DNA of 13,367 nucleotides from Candidatus Bathyarchaeota archaeon RBG_13_60_20 (GTDB taxonomy: Archaea; Thermoproteota; Bathyarchaeia; TCS64), in contig MEZG01000084.1 of assembly GCA_001775965.1 (NCBI GenBank), positions 6,096 to 19,462 of the forward strand, given 5' to 3'. Positions 6,028 to 12,066 of the stretch are shown here, in pieces; position 1 is the first letter of the stretch; the number at the start of each line of letters is the position of its first letter. Under the pieces are notes generated by a model. It saw nothing but the letters and a program-made list of their open reading frames with translations, ran no database searches and was not told the origin of the DNA. A program made the position numbers and the translations under genes.

Positions 6028-7005
6028 TTGACTCTATATCTCACTCAGGAAGAGGTCCAGAAGGTCCTGGACATGAAGAGCACCCTGGAGGCTGTGGAGA
6101 GCGCTTTCAGGGAGATGGGCAACGACAAGATAGAGATGCCGCCCAGGGTCTACCTCCACTTCGACAAGGGCGTGCTCATCGCCATGCCCGCCTACATGCC
6201 GGGCCTCAACGCGGCGGGCACCAAGATTGTCACGGTCCACCCCAGTAACAAGAAGGACTACGGGCTGCCCGCTGTCATCGCCCGGATCATCCTCAACAGC
6301 CCGGAGAACGGGGTGCCACTGGCCATCATGGACGGCACATACATCACGGCTCTCAGGACAGGCGCGGCCGGAGCCACAGGCATAAAATACCTGAGCAGGG
6401 CGGACAGCAGGGTGGCCGGCGTCTGCGGGGCAGGCGTCCAGGGCAAGAGCCAGGTCATGGGCCTCATGGAGGTCCGCCCCGGGGTCCAGAAGGTGAAGGT
6501 CTATGACATCATCTCCGAGGCCAGGAAGGCGTTCGCCGAGGAGATGCGGAAGATGTACCCCAAGGTGGAGTTTGTGTCCGTGGACAGCGCAAGGGAGGCG
6601 GCGACCGACAGCGACATCGTCATCACGTGCACGCCCAGCCCCGAGGCGTTCCTGGACGGCGCCTGGATCAAGAAGGGGGCCCACGTCTCGGCCATCGGCG
6701 CCGACACCGGCGCCAAGAGGGAGCTCATGACCAGCGTCATCAAGAAGGCCGACAAGCTGGTGGTGGACTTCATCCCCCAGGCCTTCGTCACGGGCGACTT
6801 CAGGGTCCCCAAGGAGGAGGGCGTCATCACCGAGGACAGCATCTACGCCCAGCTGGGCACTATCGTTGCCGGGAAGAAGCCTGGCAGGGAGAAGCCCGGT
6901 GAGATCACCGTCTTCAAGGCGACCGGTCTGGCCATCCAGGACGTTGGGACGGCCCACAAGGTCTACCAGCTTGCCAAGGAGAAGAAGGTCGGGAAGGAGA
7001 TATAG
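6028..7005 (+). CDS. Ornithine cyclodeaminase / mu-crystallin family dehydrogenase (possibly alanine dehydrogenase)
   Basis: A 325-residue NAD(P)-dependent enzyme of the ornithine cyclodeaminase/mu-crystallin family. Known members cyclise ornithine to proline or, as in the Archaeoglobus enzyme, interconvert alanine and pyruvate. Seen here: MPPR40, G64-T-K66-IVTVHP with the family's substrate-contacting Arg and Lys, LAIMDGTYITALRTGAAGA, the dinucleotide motif GVCGAGVQGKSQ (G-x-G-x-x-G), VITCTPS and GADTGAKREL. These do not separate the alternative substrates, but length and overall form suit the archaeal alanine dehydrogenase branch. TTG 6028 is chosen because LYLTQEEVQKVLDM is the standard beginning of the family. 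A five-codon frame (ATG 6014) ends in a TGA that overlaps this start. Convergent with the minus-strand pair. Confidence 0.88.
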   Translation: MTLYLTQEEVQKVLDMKSTLEAVESAFREMGNDKIEMPPRVYLHFDKGVLIAMPAYMPGLNAAGTKIVTVHPSNKKDYGLPAVIARIILNSPENGVPLAIMDGTYITALRTGAAGATGIKYLSRADSRVAGVCGAGVQGKSQVMGLMEVRPGVQKVKVYDIISEARKAFAEEMRKMYPKVEFVSVDSAREAATDSDIVITCTPSPEAFLDGAWIKKGAHVSAIGADTGAKRELMTSVIKKADKLVVDFIPQAFVTGDFRVPKEEGVITEDSIYAQLGTIVAGKKPGREKPGEITVFKATGLAIQDVGTAHKVYQLAKEKKVGKEI

Positions 7006-7014
7006 GCTCCCTCC

Positions 7015-7482
7015 TCATTCTATGATCCCTTTTTCCCTCAGGGTCTTCTGCTCGTCGCCGGTGATGTAGGCGAATATCTTTGACACGCCGTCCACTGTCC
7101 GCACGAGGTACACGTTGTCGAAGGATATCGCCACCTCGCCGATGTCAAGGCGCCTGTACTGGCTCAGCCAGCTCACCCGGACCATGGTATGATAGTCATC
7201 CAGAGGCGTCGTCTCCAGGGCAGCTATCCTCATGGACTCTGTCCCCATGGCCCTGTAGTACCCGTAACCCTGGGTTATGGCCTCCCGGAACCTCTCGTCG
7301 TTCTTTCCTGGGGCGACGCCCTGGGGGCTAACGGCCAGGAAGTCGTCGGTGAAGGCTTCAGCAGTGGCGTCGGCATTCGGCGTACCCGCGAGGGACTCGT
7401 TGAATGTGGTCTCGTAGCGCTTGAAGAACTCCTCGATGGTATTCTGCATGGATACCATGCCAATTGTATGTTCAGGGGTCAT
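7015..7482 (-). CDS. NTF2/SnoaL-like small protein
   Basis: About 155 residues with the pattern of the NTF2-like/SnoaL fold: N-terminal helix TIEEFFKRYETTFNESL, then TAEAFTDDFLAVSPQG, a conserved-looking helix with EAITQGYGYYRAMG, and a series of strands (MRIAALETTPLDD, HTMVRVSWLSQY, VYLVRTVDGVSKIFAYITGD). The fold is used for ligand binding, isomerase or polyketide-type activity and also non-enzymatic scaffolds, so no reaction is assigned. ATG 7482 lies four bases after the stop of the upstream TANGO2-like gene, so they are probably cotranscribed. ATG codons at 7458 and 7449 are alternatives, since the domain proper begins near the latter. Confidence 0.65.
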   Translation of the reverse strand: MTPEHTIGMVSMQNTIEEFFKRYETTFNESLAGTPNADATAEAFTDDFLAVSPQGVAPGKNDERFREAITQGYGYYRAMGTESMRIAALETTPLDDYHTMVRVSWLSQYRRLDIGEVAISFDNVYLVRTVDGVSKIFAYITGDEQKTLREKGIIE

Positions 7483-7486
7483 TAAT

Positions 7487-8251
7487 CTATGGCTTGTGAG
7501 CCCTGGTGAGGGCCCGGCTGTAGTCCTTGTACGGGTTCTCGCAGTGGTTGCCCGAGCAGTAGAGAACCCTCGACTCGGGCCCAGGAGCCATGATTGTGCT
7601 GCTGGTCTGCATGTAATCGGGATGGTGCCAGCATATGCTGGACTCGGTCCTGCCGTGGGCGTGGTCGGCCGAGACCCTCATCATTGTCTCGACGGCCTCC
7701 TCGATGCTCCGCGGCTTATAGCCATCCAGGAGCTCGTTAGCCCTGGCCACGCGCCTAACTGAGCTCTCGTATAGGCGGCGGCTGCGGTCGCTCCACTGGA
7801 TTCCTGGTACGATGGTGACGGTGCCCATTGCGAAGACCCCTGGTTCAACGGGGTAGTGGTGGGTGCCGGCGTCCCAGACCACGTGGTGGCCCGCCTCGGC
7901 GTCTAAGACAGCGAAGTTGCCCGTCCTGTACAGCTTCTTGGAGGCAGGGTCCAGCAGGATGTCCCTTGCCTCATCAGCCGTGGCGCAGTCCCTTAGGATG
8001 TCCAGGGCCAGTAGGCCCCTGCTGCGCCCCGGCTTGTCCAGGTTCTGGGTCTCCTGGTTGGTTATGGCCAGGAGCAGGCCCTCATCGTTGAACCCTATCC
8101 AGGTTCCGCCGGAGGCGACATCCACGGGGTAGACGACGCCCCCGGTCCTCCGGGGGGGCTCCTCGACGGTGTCCTTTCCCAGGTACCTGTTGTGGAGCGC
8201 GACGACCGGGTAGTTCCCTAGGAGTCTGTGGAGCACTATGAGGGTGCACAT
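7487..8251 (-). CDS. TANGO2/NRDE-family Ntn-hydrolase-like protein
   Basis: About 254 residues beginning MCTLIVLHRLLGNYPVVALHN, the diagnostic start of the TANGO2 (NRDE) family and related Ntn hydrolases, where Cys2 becomes the N-terminal nucleophile once Met is removed. Further matches are GGTWIGFNDEGLLLAITNQE, RGLLALDIL, TGNFAVLDAEAGHHVVWDAG, and the C-terminal SSTIMAPGPESRVLYCSGNHC. Eukaryotic TANGO2 is linked to lipid and heme handling; prokaryotic roles are unclear and no substrate can be named. The start is fixed at ATG 8251 because a longer in-frame version from 8299 would bury the Cys. It heads a two-gene minus-strand unit with the NTF2-like gene and is divergent from the CBS/HPF gene. 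Confidence 0.85.
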   Translation of the reverse strand: MCTLIVLHRLLGNYPVVALHNRYLGKDTVEEPPRRTGGVVYPVDVASGGTWIGFNDEGLLLAITNQETQNLDKPGRSRGLLALDILRDCATADEARDILLDPASKKLYRTGNFAVLDAEAGHHVVWDAGTHHYPVEPGVFAMGTVTIVPGIQWSDRSRRLYESSVRRVARANELLDGYKPRSIEEAVETMMRVSADHAHGRTESSICWHHPDYMQTSSTIMAPGPESRVLYCSGNHCENPYKDYSRALTRAHKP

Positions 8252-8265
8252 GGCGAGTGGTAGAA

Positions 8266-8283
8266 GGGGGGCGCAACCCCCCC
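8266..8283. repeat. G6/C7 inverted repeat in the divergent promoter region
   Basis: Six G at 8266-8271, a five-base spacer CGCAA, then seven C at 8277-8283 form a perfect GC-only palindrome. It lies between the TANGO2-like start (8251) and the minus-strand TATA candidate CTTTAAAC (about 8284-8292), right where minus-strand transcription should begin. It could be an operator or a 5' RNA hairpin. Confidence 0.5.
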
Positions 8284-8345
8284 GTTTAAAGTTTGTCACA
8301 AGCCTAGGTGATACCTATTTATCCGTCAAATCCCTATATTTTTTC
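8284..8345. promoter_or_regulatory. Divergent promoters for the TANGO2-like and CBS/HPF genes
   Basis: On the minus strand CTTTAAAC (about 8284-8292) is spaced for a start near 8262, before ATG 8251. On the plus strand CCTATATTTTT (about 8333-8343) is spaced for a transcript beginning at about the TTG at 8358. A further AT-rich CTATTTATCC sits at about 8315-8324. Confidence 0.4.
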
Positions 8346-8357
8346 GGGTTTCTCGAT

Positions 8358-9533
8358 TTGGCGAAGACACTTGTGGAGCTAGCTGAGACGCGTGTATCCG
8401 AACACTTACACAGCCCCGGGAGCGTGTTCAGCCCCGACGACCAGGCCAGCAAGGTGCTGGGATACCTTAAGGACACGGGCCGGTACGAGGCTGCGGCCAG
8501 CGGCGGGGGCAGGACGGGCATCGTAACGGTCAGGGACCTCCTGGGCGTGGATCACCCTGAGAGGACCAAGGTGGAGAGCATCTGGGAGCAGGTGGGCACT
8601 GTGAGGGATGATGCCGCCGTCATCGACGTGGTGGAGAACCTCATCGATAACGGCGTGAGGGCCCTCCCCGTGGTGGATCGGAAGGAGGTGACGGGCATCA
8701 TCAGCCAGGTGGACCTCATGGGTGCCCTGGCAGGTCTGAACGAGCTCAAGTCGGTGGCTGCTAAGGAGATTATGGTCACCCCCGTGACGACCCTCAACAT
8801 GGAGGATGGCATAGCCCAGGCTAGGAGGCTCATGCTCGACAGGGGAATAAGCAATGTCCCGGTGCTGAGCGAGTACCGGCTGAGGGGTATAGTCACAGCT
8901 GAGATCATCGTCCACACATTCATAGCCCCGGCCTCGAAGACCAAAACCGGCGACAGAGTGGGCGAAAAGGTGTCCAAGCTCCCCGGCCAGGTGAGCGGCA
9001 TCATGGACAAGCAGCCCCTCAAGGTGGGACCGGAGGCCAACGCCCTCAACGTTACGCGGGAGATGACCAGGCTAAACAAGGGTGCGGCCCTCATGGTGGA
9101 CGACGAGGAGAGGGTTCAGGGGATCATCACCCCCCGGGAGTTGCTGAGGCTGATATACGACCTGAGGAATGAGGAGGAGCTGCCCGTCTACATTGTGGGC
9201 ATCACCGACGAGGACTTCTTCGAGTCGGCTGTCGCCGAGGGGAAGGTGCGCCGGGTGGTGGTGAGGAGCATGAGGATGCAGCCTAAGATCACGGAGGTCC
9301 GGGTAAACATAAAGAAGCAGAGGACCCAGGGGGAGCGCATGCGGTACGACATCACCGCCAGGGTCCTTGGGCCCGAGGTCAGCTTCAACGCGACGAACGA
9401 GGGCTGGGGCCTCATGGAGACCTTCGATGGCTTGTTGACGGCGCTGGACAACAAATTGAGGCGGGCCAAGGTGGAGCCCGAGAAGAAGCCCAGGCACGGC
9501 CGAAGGAGGCCCAACCCCAACCTCAACCCTTAA
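8358..9533 (+). CDS. Four-CBS-domain protein with C-terminal HPF/S30AE-like ribosome hibernation domain
   Basis: About 391 residues. Four CBS repeats lie at roughly 27-72, 80-127, 137-194 and 215-272, each ending in the typical [GI]I[IV]..x[DE]L pattern (TGIVTVRDLL, TGIISQVDLM, RGIVTAEIIV, QGIITPRELL). CBS pairs usually bind adenine nucleotides. Residues 275-371 follow the beta-alpha-beta-beta-beta-alpha plan of ribosome hibernation factors: VYIVGI, a long helix, TEVRVNIKKQ, RYDITARV, EVSFNATNEGWG and FDGLLTALDNKLRRAK. A basic tail (PRHGRRRP) follows. The probable job is to sense energy state through the CBS module and act on the ribosome. The TTG start fits a nearly leaderless transcript; GTG 8373 is an alternative, and in-frame starts further upstream would cross the promoter. 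Function is inferred from domains. Confidence 0.8.
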   Translation: MAKTLVELAETRVSEHLHSPGSVFSPDDQASKVLGYLKDTGRYEAAASGGGRTGIVTVRDLLGVDHPERTKVESIWEQVGTVRDDAAVIDVVENLIDNGVRALPVVDRKEVTGIISQVDLMGALAGLNELKSVAAKEIMVTPVTTLNMEDGIAQARRLMLDRGISNVPVLSEYRLRGIVTAEIIVHTFIAPASKTKTGDRVGEKVSKLPGQVSGIMDKQPLKVGPEANALNVTREMTRLNKGAALMVDDEERVQGIITPRELLRLIYDLRNEEELPVYIVGITDEDFFESAVAEGKVRRVVVRSMRMQPKITEVRVNIKKQRTQGERMRYDITARVLGPEVSFNATNEGWGLMETFDGLLTALDNKLRRAKVEPEKKPRHGRRRPNPNLNP

Positions 9534-9534
9534 C

Positions 9535-9547
9535 CATCTATATACCC
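9535..9547 (+). promoter_or_regulatory. TATA-like promoter of the hydroxyacid dehydrogenase gene
   Basis: ATCTATATACCC lies about 20-25 bases before the GTG at 9559 and about 30 before an in-frame TTG at 9568. It suggests an independent promoter within the 25-base gap between the two genes, with little or no leader. Confidence 0.5.
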
Positions 9548-9558
9548 ATTTCCTCCGG

Positions 9559-10527
9559 GTGCCTCGTTTGCCGAAGTTCAGGGTGATAGTAGCCGAGCCC
9601 ATCAACCAGGTGGGCGTCGAGTACCTCAGGGGGAAGAGTGTCAACGTCTACGAGCTTCCGCCGGGCAGCGGCGAAGCGGACCTCATGGAGCTTGTTGGGG
9701 AGGCTGACGGCCTCATATCAAGAGGCAGCATCAGGGTCACCCGGGAGATGATGGAGACTAGCCCCCGGCTCAAGGTGGTGGGAGTACACGGCCAGGGCTG
9801 CGACCATGTGGACCTGGCTGCGGCGAAGGAGCTAGGCAAGGTAGTGCTCAACACACCCGAAGCGTTGACGGTTACTGTCGCCGAGATGACCTTGGCCCTG
9901 ATCTTGGCAGCCTTCCGCAACCTTGTGTCTGCCGATAAGGCTGTACGTGTGGGTCAGTGGAATAGGAAGTACAGCGACCTCATCGGCCTGGAGCTAGCGG
10001 GCAAGACTGTGGGAATAGTCGGACTGGGCAGGATCGGCACGGCTACCGCAAAACGTCTACGAGCCTTCGACGCCAAGGTGGTGTACTGGAGCAGGACCAG
10101 GAAGCCCGAGGCTGAGCGGGATCTGGGGATTAGATGGTTGGAGCTGGACGAGCTGCTGAGTTCCTGCGACGTGGTGAGTCTCCACGTTCCGGGCACCGCT
10201 GAGACCAGCCGACTCATAGGGGAGCGGGAGCTGGGCCTCATGAAGCAAGGCGTCATACTTGTGAACATGGCTCGGGGGTTGGTGGTGGACGAGGGCGCCC
10301 TGATCAGGGCTCTCAGGTCCGGTAAGGTGAGGGTCGCGGCGCTCGACGTCTTCGAGAAGGAGCCCATCAGCCAGGATAACCCGCTGATCAAGATGGATAA
10401 CGTGATCCTGACCCCCCACCTCGGGGCCTGCAACATGGAGGGGATGCAGAGGATGGCGCTCCAAGTGGCTGAGGGCGTCTGGAAGGCCATGAATGGGCAG
10501 CGGCCCGACCACCCTGTAGTGAATTAG
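9559..10527 (+). CDS. D-isomer-specific 2-hydroxyacid dehydrogenase (phosphoglycerate dehydrogenase-like)
   Basis: 322 residues: an NAD-dependent dehydrogenase of the D-2-hydroxyacid family, a candidate for 3-phosphoglycerate dehydrogenase (serine synthesis) or glyoxylate/hydroxypyruvate reductase. The nucleotide motif is G155-L-G-R-I-G160; the catalytic trio fits R239 (NMARG), E268 (DVFEKEP) and H287 (TPHLG). The N-terminal catalytic domain contains GVHGQGCDHVDL, a slightly unusual version of the common GxGxDxxD segment. There is no C-terminal ACT domain, so the protein is the short, non-serine-regulated form and the substrate is open. GTG 9559 and TTG 9568 are both plausible starts. The next gene begins one base after the stop, so the two form an operon. 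Confidence 0.87.
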   Translation: MPRLPKFRVIVAEPINQVGVEYLRGKSVNVYELPPGSGEADLMELVGEADGLISRGSIRVTREMMETSPRLKVVGVHGQGCDHVDLAAAKELGKVVLNTPEALTVTVAEMTLALILAAFRNLVSADKAVRVGQWNRKYSDLIGLELAGKTVGIVGLGRIGTATAKRLRAFDAKVVYWSRTRKPEAERDLGIRWLELDELLSSCDVVSLHVPGTAETSRLIGERELGLMKQGVILVNMARGLVVDEGALIRALRSGKVRVAALDVFEKEPISQDNPLIKMDNVILTPHLGACNMEGMQRMALQVAEGVWKAMNGQRPDHPVVN

Positions 10528-10528
10528 G

Positions 10529-11203
10529 ATGAAGGTGGCCGCCCTGTTCAGTGGGGGTAAGGACAGCACGCTGGCGGCGAGGCTTGTCGAAGAGGAAGGC
10601 CACGATCTCAGGTGCCTCGTGACCATGAGGTCGGGGAACCCTGACAGCTACATGTTCCACACGGTAAATGTTGAGGCAGCGGGGCTCCAGGCCGAGGCGT
10701 GGGGCAAGCGGTGGGTCCAGGCGTGGACGCAGGGCGAGAAGGAGAGGGAGCTGGACGATCTGAAGGCGGCGCTGGAGGGGCTGCCTGTAGACGGAGTCGT
10801 CTCTGGCGCCATAGCGTCCAGCTACCAGAGGGACCGGGTTGAGCGCGTGTGCGGGGAGCTGGAGCTTACCCACATGTCGCCCCTCTGGGGCAGGGGCCGG
10901 GAGGAGCTACTCAGGGCTGTACTCGGCGAGGGCATGAAGGTGATATTTACTGCTGTCGCCGCCCAAGGACTGGACGAGTCGTGGCTCGGCGCAGAGCTGG
11001 ACGAGACGGCCGTGAAGAGGCTGTTACAGCTCAACGCGGAGTACGGCGTTGATCCGTGCGGGGAGGGCGGAGAATACGAGACGCTGGTCCTGGACGCGCC
11101 CTGGTTCAGGAGGAAGATCGTCGTATCCAAAGCCGAGAAAACCTGGGACGGCGTCAGCGGCCGCTACGTAATAAGCGAGGCCCACTTACACCCGAAAGCC
11201 TAG
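10529..11203 (+). CDS. dph6: Diphthine--ammonia ligase (diphthamide synthesis)
   Basis: A 224-residue ATP-dependent amidase that performs the last step of diphthamide formation on elongation factor 2, turning diphthine into diphthamide with ammonia and ATP. The PP-loop S8-GGKDS13 lies at the N-terminus (MKVAALFSGGKDST), and the family motif EGGEYET is at 179-185. Other typical parts are GDVVSGAI-like DGVVSGAIASSYQ, LSPLWGR-like MSPLWGRGREELL, and LDESWLG. Length is normal for the archaeal form, which lacks the extra domains of the eukaryotic enzyme. ATG 10529 follows the dehydrogenase stop by a single base. The 3' end overlaps the convergent glycosylase-like gene by the four bases CTAG. Confidence 0.94.
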   Translation: MKVAALFSGGKDSTLAARLVEEEGHDLRCLVTMRSGNPDSYMFHTVNVEAAGLQAEAWGKRWVQAWTQGEKERELDDLKAALEGLPVDGVVSGAIASSYQRDRVERVCGELELTHMSPLWGRGREELLRAVLGEGMKVIFTAVAAQGLDESWLGAELDETAVKRLLQLNAEYGVDPCGEGGEYETLVLDAPWFRRKIVVSKAEKTWDGVSGRYVISEAHLHPKA

Positions 11204-11808
11204 GCCCCCAGTATCCTCATGGCTTCACGAATGTCCTCGGCTATCATTCTGCGTTTACTTTGCTCGATGAAGAAGCTGGGGCCAGCCTGAAGGTAGGATG
11301 GGAACACTCTGACGTCGCCGAGGAAGTACTTGCTCCCCCTGATCTTATAGGTTGAGCCCGGTGGAACCACGTTTCGGCCCGTCTTCCTCTTGGATATGTA
11401 GTTGAGGGCCTTTATCGCCACGTCACCCATGAGGAGCAGCACTTTTAGGTTTGGGAAGGCATCCAGCTCCCTCTCAAGGAGCAGGCTGCACTCCTTGATG
11501 GTGCCCGTCTTGACGCCGTAGCCTGTCTTGCCACACTTCACGGCGGTGGTGAAGTAGAACCCCTTCTCAAGCAACTCGCCGATGGAGCTGGCGTCCACCC
11601 CGGCGTCCCTGAAAGCCTGGACTGTAGTCCGCTGGAAGAGCGGGTCCCCATCAGCGTAGTAGTAGTCTTTCACGTCGGGGGGCGAAGCCTCTGAGACCAT
11701 GACAGCCCGGACACTCAGGGGGTCCACATGTTTCCCTGGCACGAGGTAGCTCCTCGAGGCCACGTCGTCGCACGGGAAGTTTTCACACTTGACTCCTACG
11801 AAGGCCAT
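11200..11808 (-). CDS. Uracil-DNA glycosylase-superfamily protein with four-cysteine (probable Fe-S) pattern
   Basis: About 202 residues. Four cysteines, C8, C13, C92 and C107, fall where family 4/5 uracil-DNA glycosylases hold a [4Fe-4S] cluster: a close N-terminal pair, then TTAVKC and a second Cys 15 residues on before a helix. VMVSEASPP stands where GEAPG is usual, LLLMGDVAIKAL matches the following strand and helix, and RVFPSYLQAGPSFF matches the HPS motif with Phe in place of His. It is likely to remove or recognise damaged bases, but the changed motifs make the exact activity uncertain. ATG 11808 is preferred because MAFVGVKC begins close to the domain and ATTTATC lies about 28 bases upstream; GTG 11826 is an equally possible start with its own AT-rich box. 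Confidence 0.75.
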   Translation of the reverse strand: MAFVGVKCENFPCDDVASRSYLVPGKHVDPLSVRAVMVSEASPPDVKDYYYADGDPLFQRTTVQAFRDAGVDASSIGELLEKGFYFTTAVKCGKTGYGVKTGTIKECSLLLERELDAFPNLKVLLLMGDVAIKALNYISKRKTGRNVVPPGSTYKIRGSKYFLGDVRVFPSYLQAGPSFFIEQSKRRMIAEDIREAMRILGA

Positions 11809-11831
11809 GAACGAGGATACATTCACTCATG

Positions 11832-11858
11832 ATAAATGCTTAACCAATATTTTATCCT
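11832..11858 (-). promoter_or_regulatory. TATA-like elements of the glycosylase-like gene
   Basis: Read on the minus strand, GATAAAATATTGG (about 11845-11856) would place the transcript start near GTG 11826, and GCATTTATC (about 11832-11840) near ATG 11808. The two boxes match the two possible starts, so the start cannot be settled from sequence alone. Confidence 0.4.
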
Positions 11859-11878
11859 GCGGTGCGTATGTTTTGATG

Positions 11879-11893
11879 CATAAAGATTAAATG
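11879..11893 (+). promoter_or_regulatory. TATA-like promoter of the thrS leader
   Basis: CATAAAGATTAAATG at 11879-11893 is the only good TATA candidate before thrS on this strand. A transcript would begin about 25 bases on, near 11911-11916, leaving a leader of about 150 bases before ATG 12063. Confidence 0.45.
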
Positions 11894-11913
11894 TGGAGAG
11901 CTCCTTCAAAGTT

Positions 11914-12066
11914 ATGAGAGGAGAAAGCGGTGATGTCCCGCCAAACAGTCTAGGCCGTAAGGCCCACAAAAGTTCTAGCCGCCCCTCCGCCGTTCTGGGA
12001 AGCCCCAAGGACAGCGCGAGCCATTGGCGGTACCACCTCTGTCCCCCCGGAGCTGAGCAGCAATGA
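11914..12066 (+). CDS. Candidate 50-codon leader ORF overlapping the thrS start
   Basis: ATG at 11914, at the predicted transcript start, opens a 50-codon frame that ends in TGA at 12064-12066. It overlaps the thrS ATG at 12063 as ATGA, the classic coupling arrangement. The peptide (MRGESGDVPPNSLGRKAHKS and on) is Ser/Pro-rich with no family I know, and its third-position GC is about 60 percent, which seems lower than in the long genes around it. A frame this long could arise by chance. It may be a leader peptide, a small protein, or nothing. Confidence 0.25.
   Translation: MRGESGDVPPNSLGRKAHKSSSRPSAVLGSPKDSASHWRYHLCPPGAEQQ
11917..12040 (+). promoter_or_regulatory. Structured 5' leader of thrS, candidate control element
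   Basis: Possible stems are AGAGG (11917-11921) with CCTCT (12036-12040) closing the region; GCGG (11927-11930) with CCGC (11938-11941) around a seven-base loop; GGCC (11953-11956) with GGCC (11961-11964) around a GTAA tetraloop; and CCGCC (11987-11991) with GGCGG (12026-12030) enclosing TTCTGGG/CCC hairpin bases near 11993-12010. A closing stem with three arms recalls a tRNA-like shape. Stems are easy to find in GC-rich DNA, so this is only a candidate. Confidence 0.25.
12050..12058 (+). promoter_or_regulatory. Shine-Dalgarno-like sequence of thrS
   Basis: GGAGCTGA lies about six bases before ATG 12063 and differs from the archaeal consensus GGAGGTGA at one base. It supports ATG 12063 as the real start and shows that thrS does not depend on leaderless initiation. 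Confidence 0.5.

Noticed and set aside
6034..6957. Long open frame on the minus strand opposite the cyclodeaminase-family gene
   Set aside because: It is a GC-rich shadow of a well-supported gene. Its protein is rich in Gly, Leu, His and Asp, with no recognisable motif.
8238..8357. Longer N-terminus of the CBS/HPF protein from GTG/ATG codons near 8238-8250
   Set aside because: This stretch holds the divergent promoters and the G/C palindrome and overlaps the TANGO2-like start; the translated sequence does not look like a domain.
11926..12060. C/D-box or H/ACA guide RNA, SRP RNA or RNase P RNA in the thrS leader
   Set aside because: GTGATGT resembles a C box, an ACA follows one hairpin and CTGA occurs near the end, but spacings do not fit a guide RNA. 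The conserved SRP and RNase P sequences are absent.
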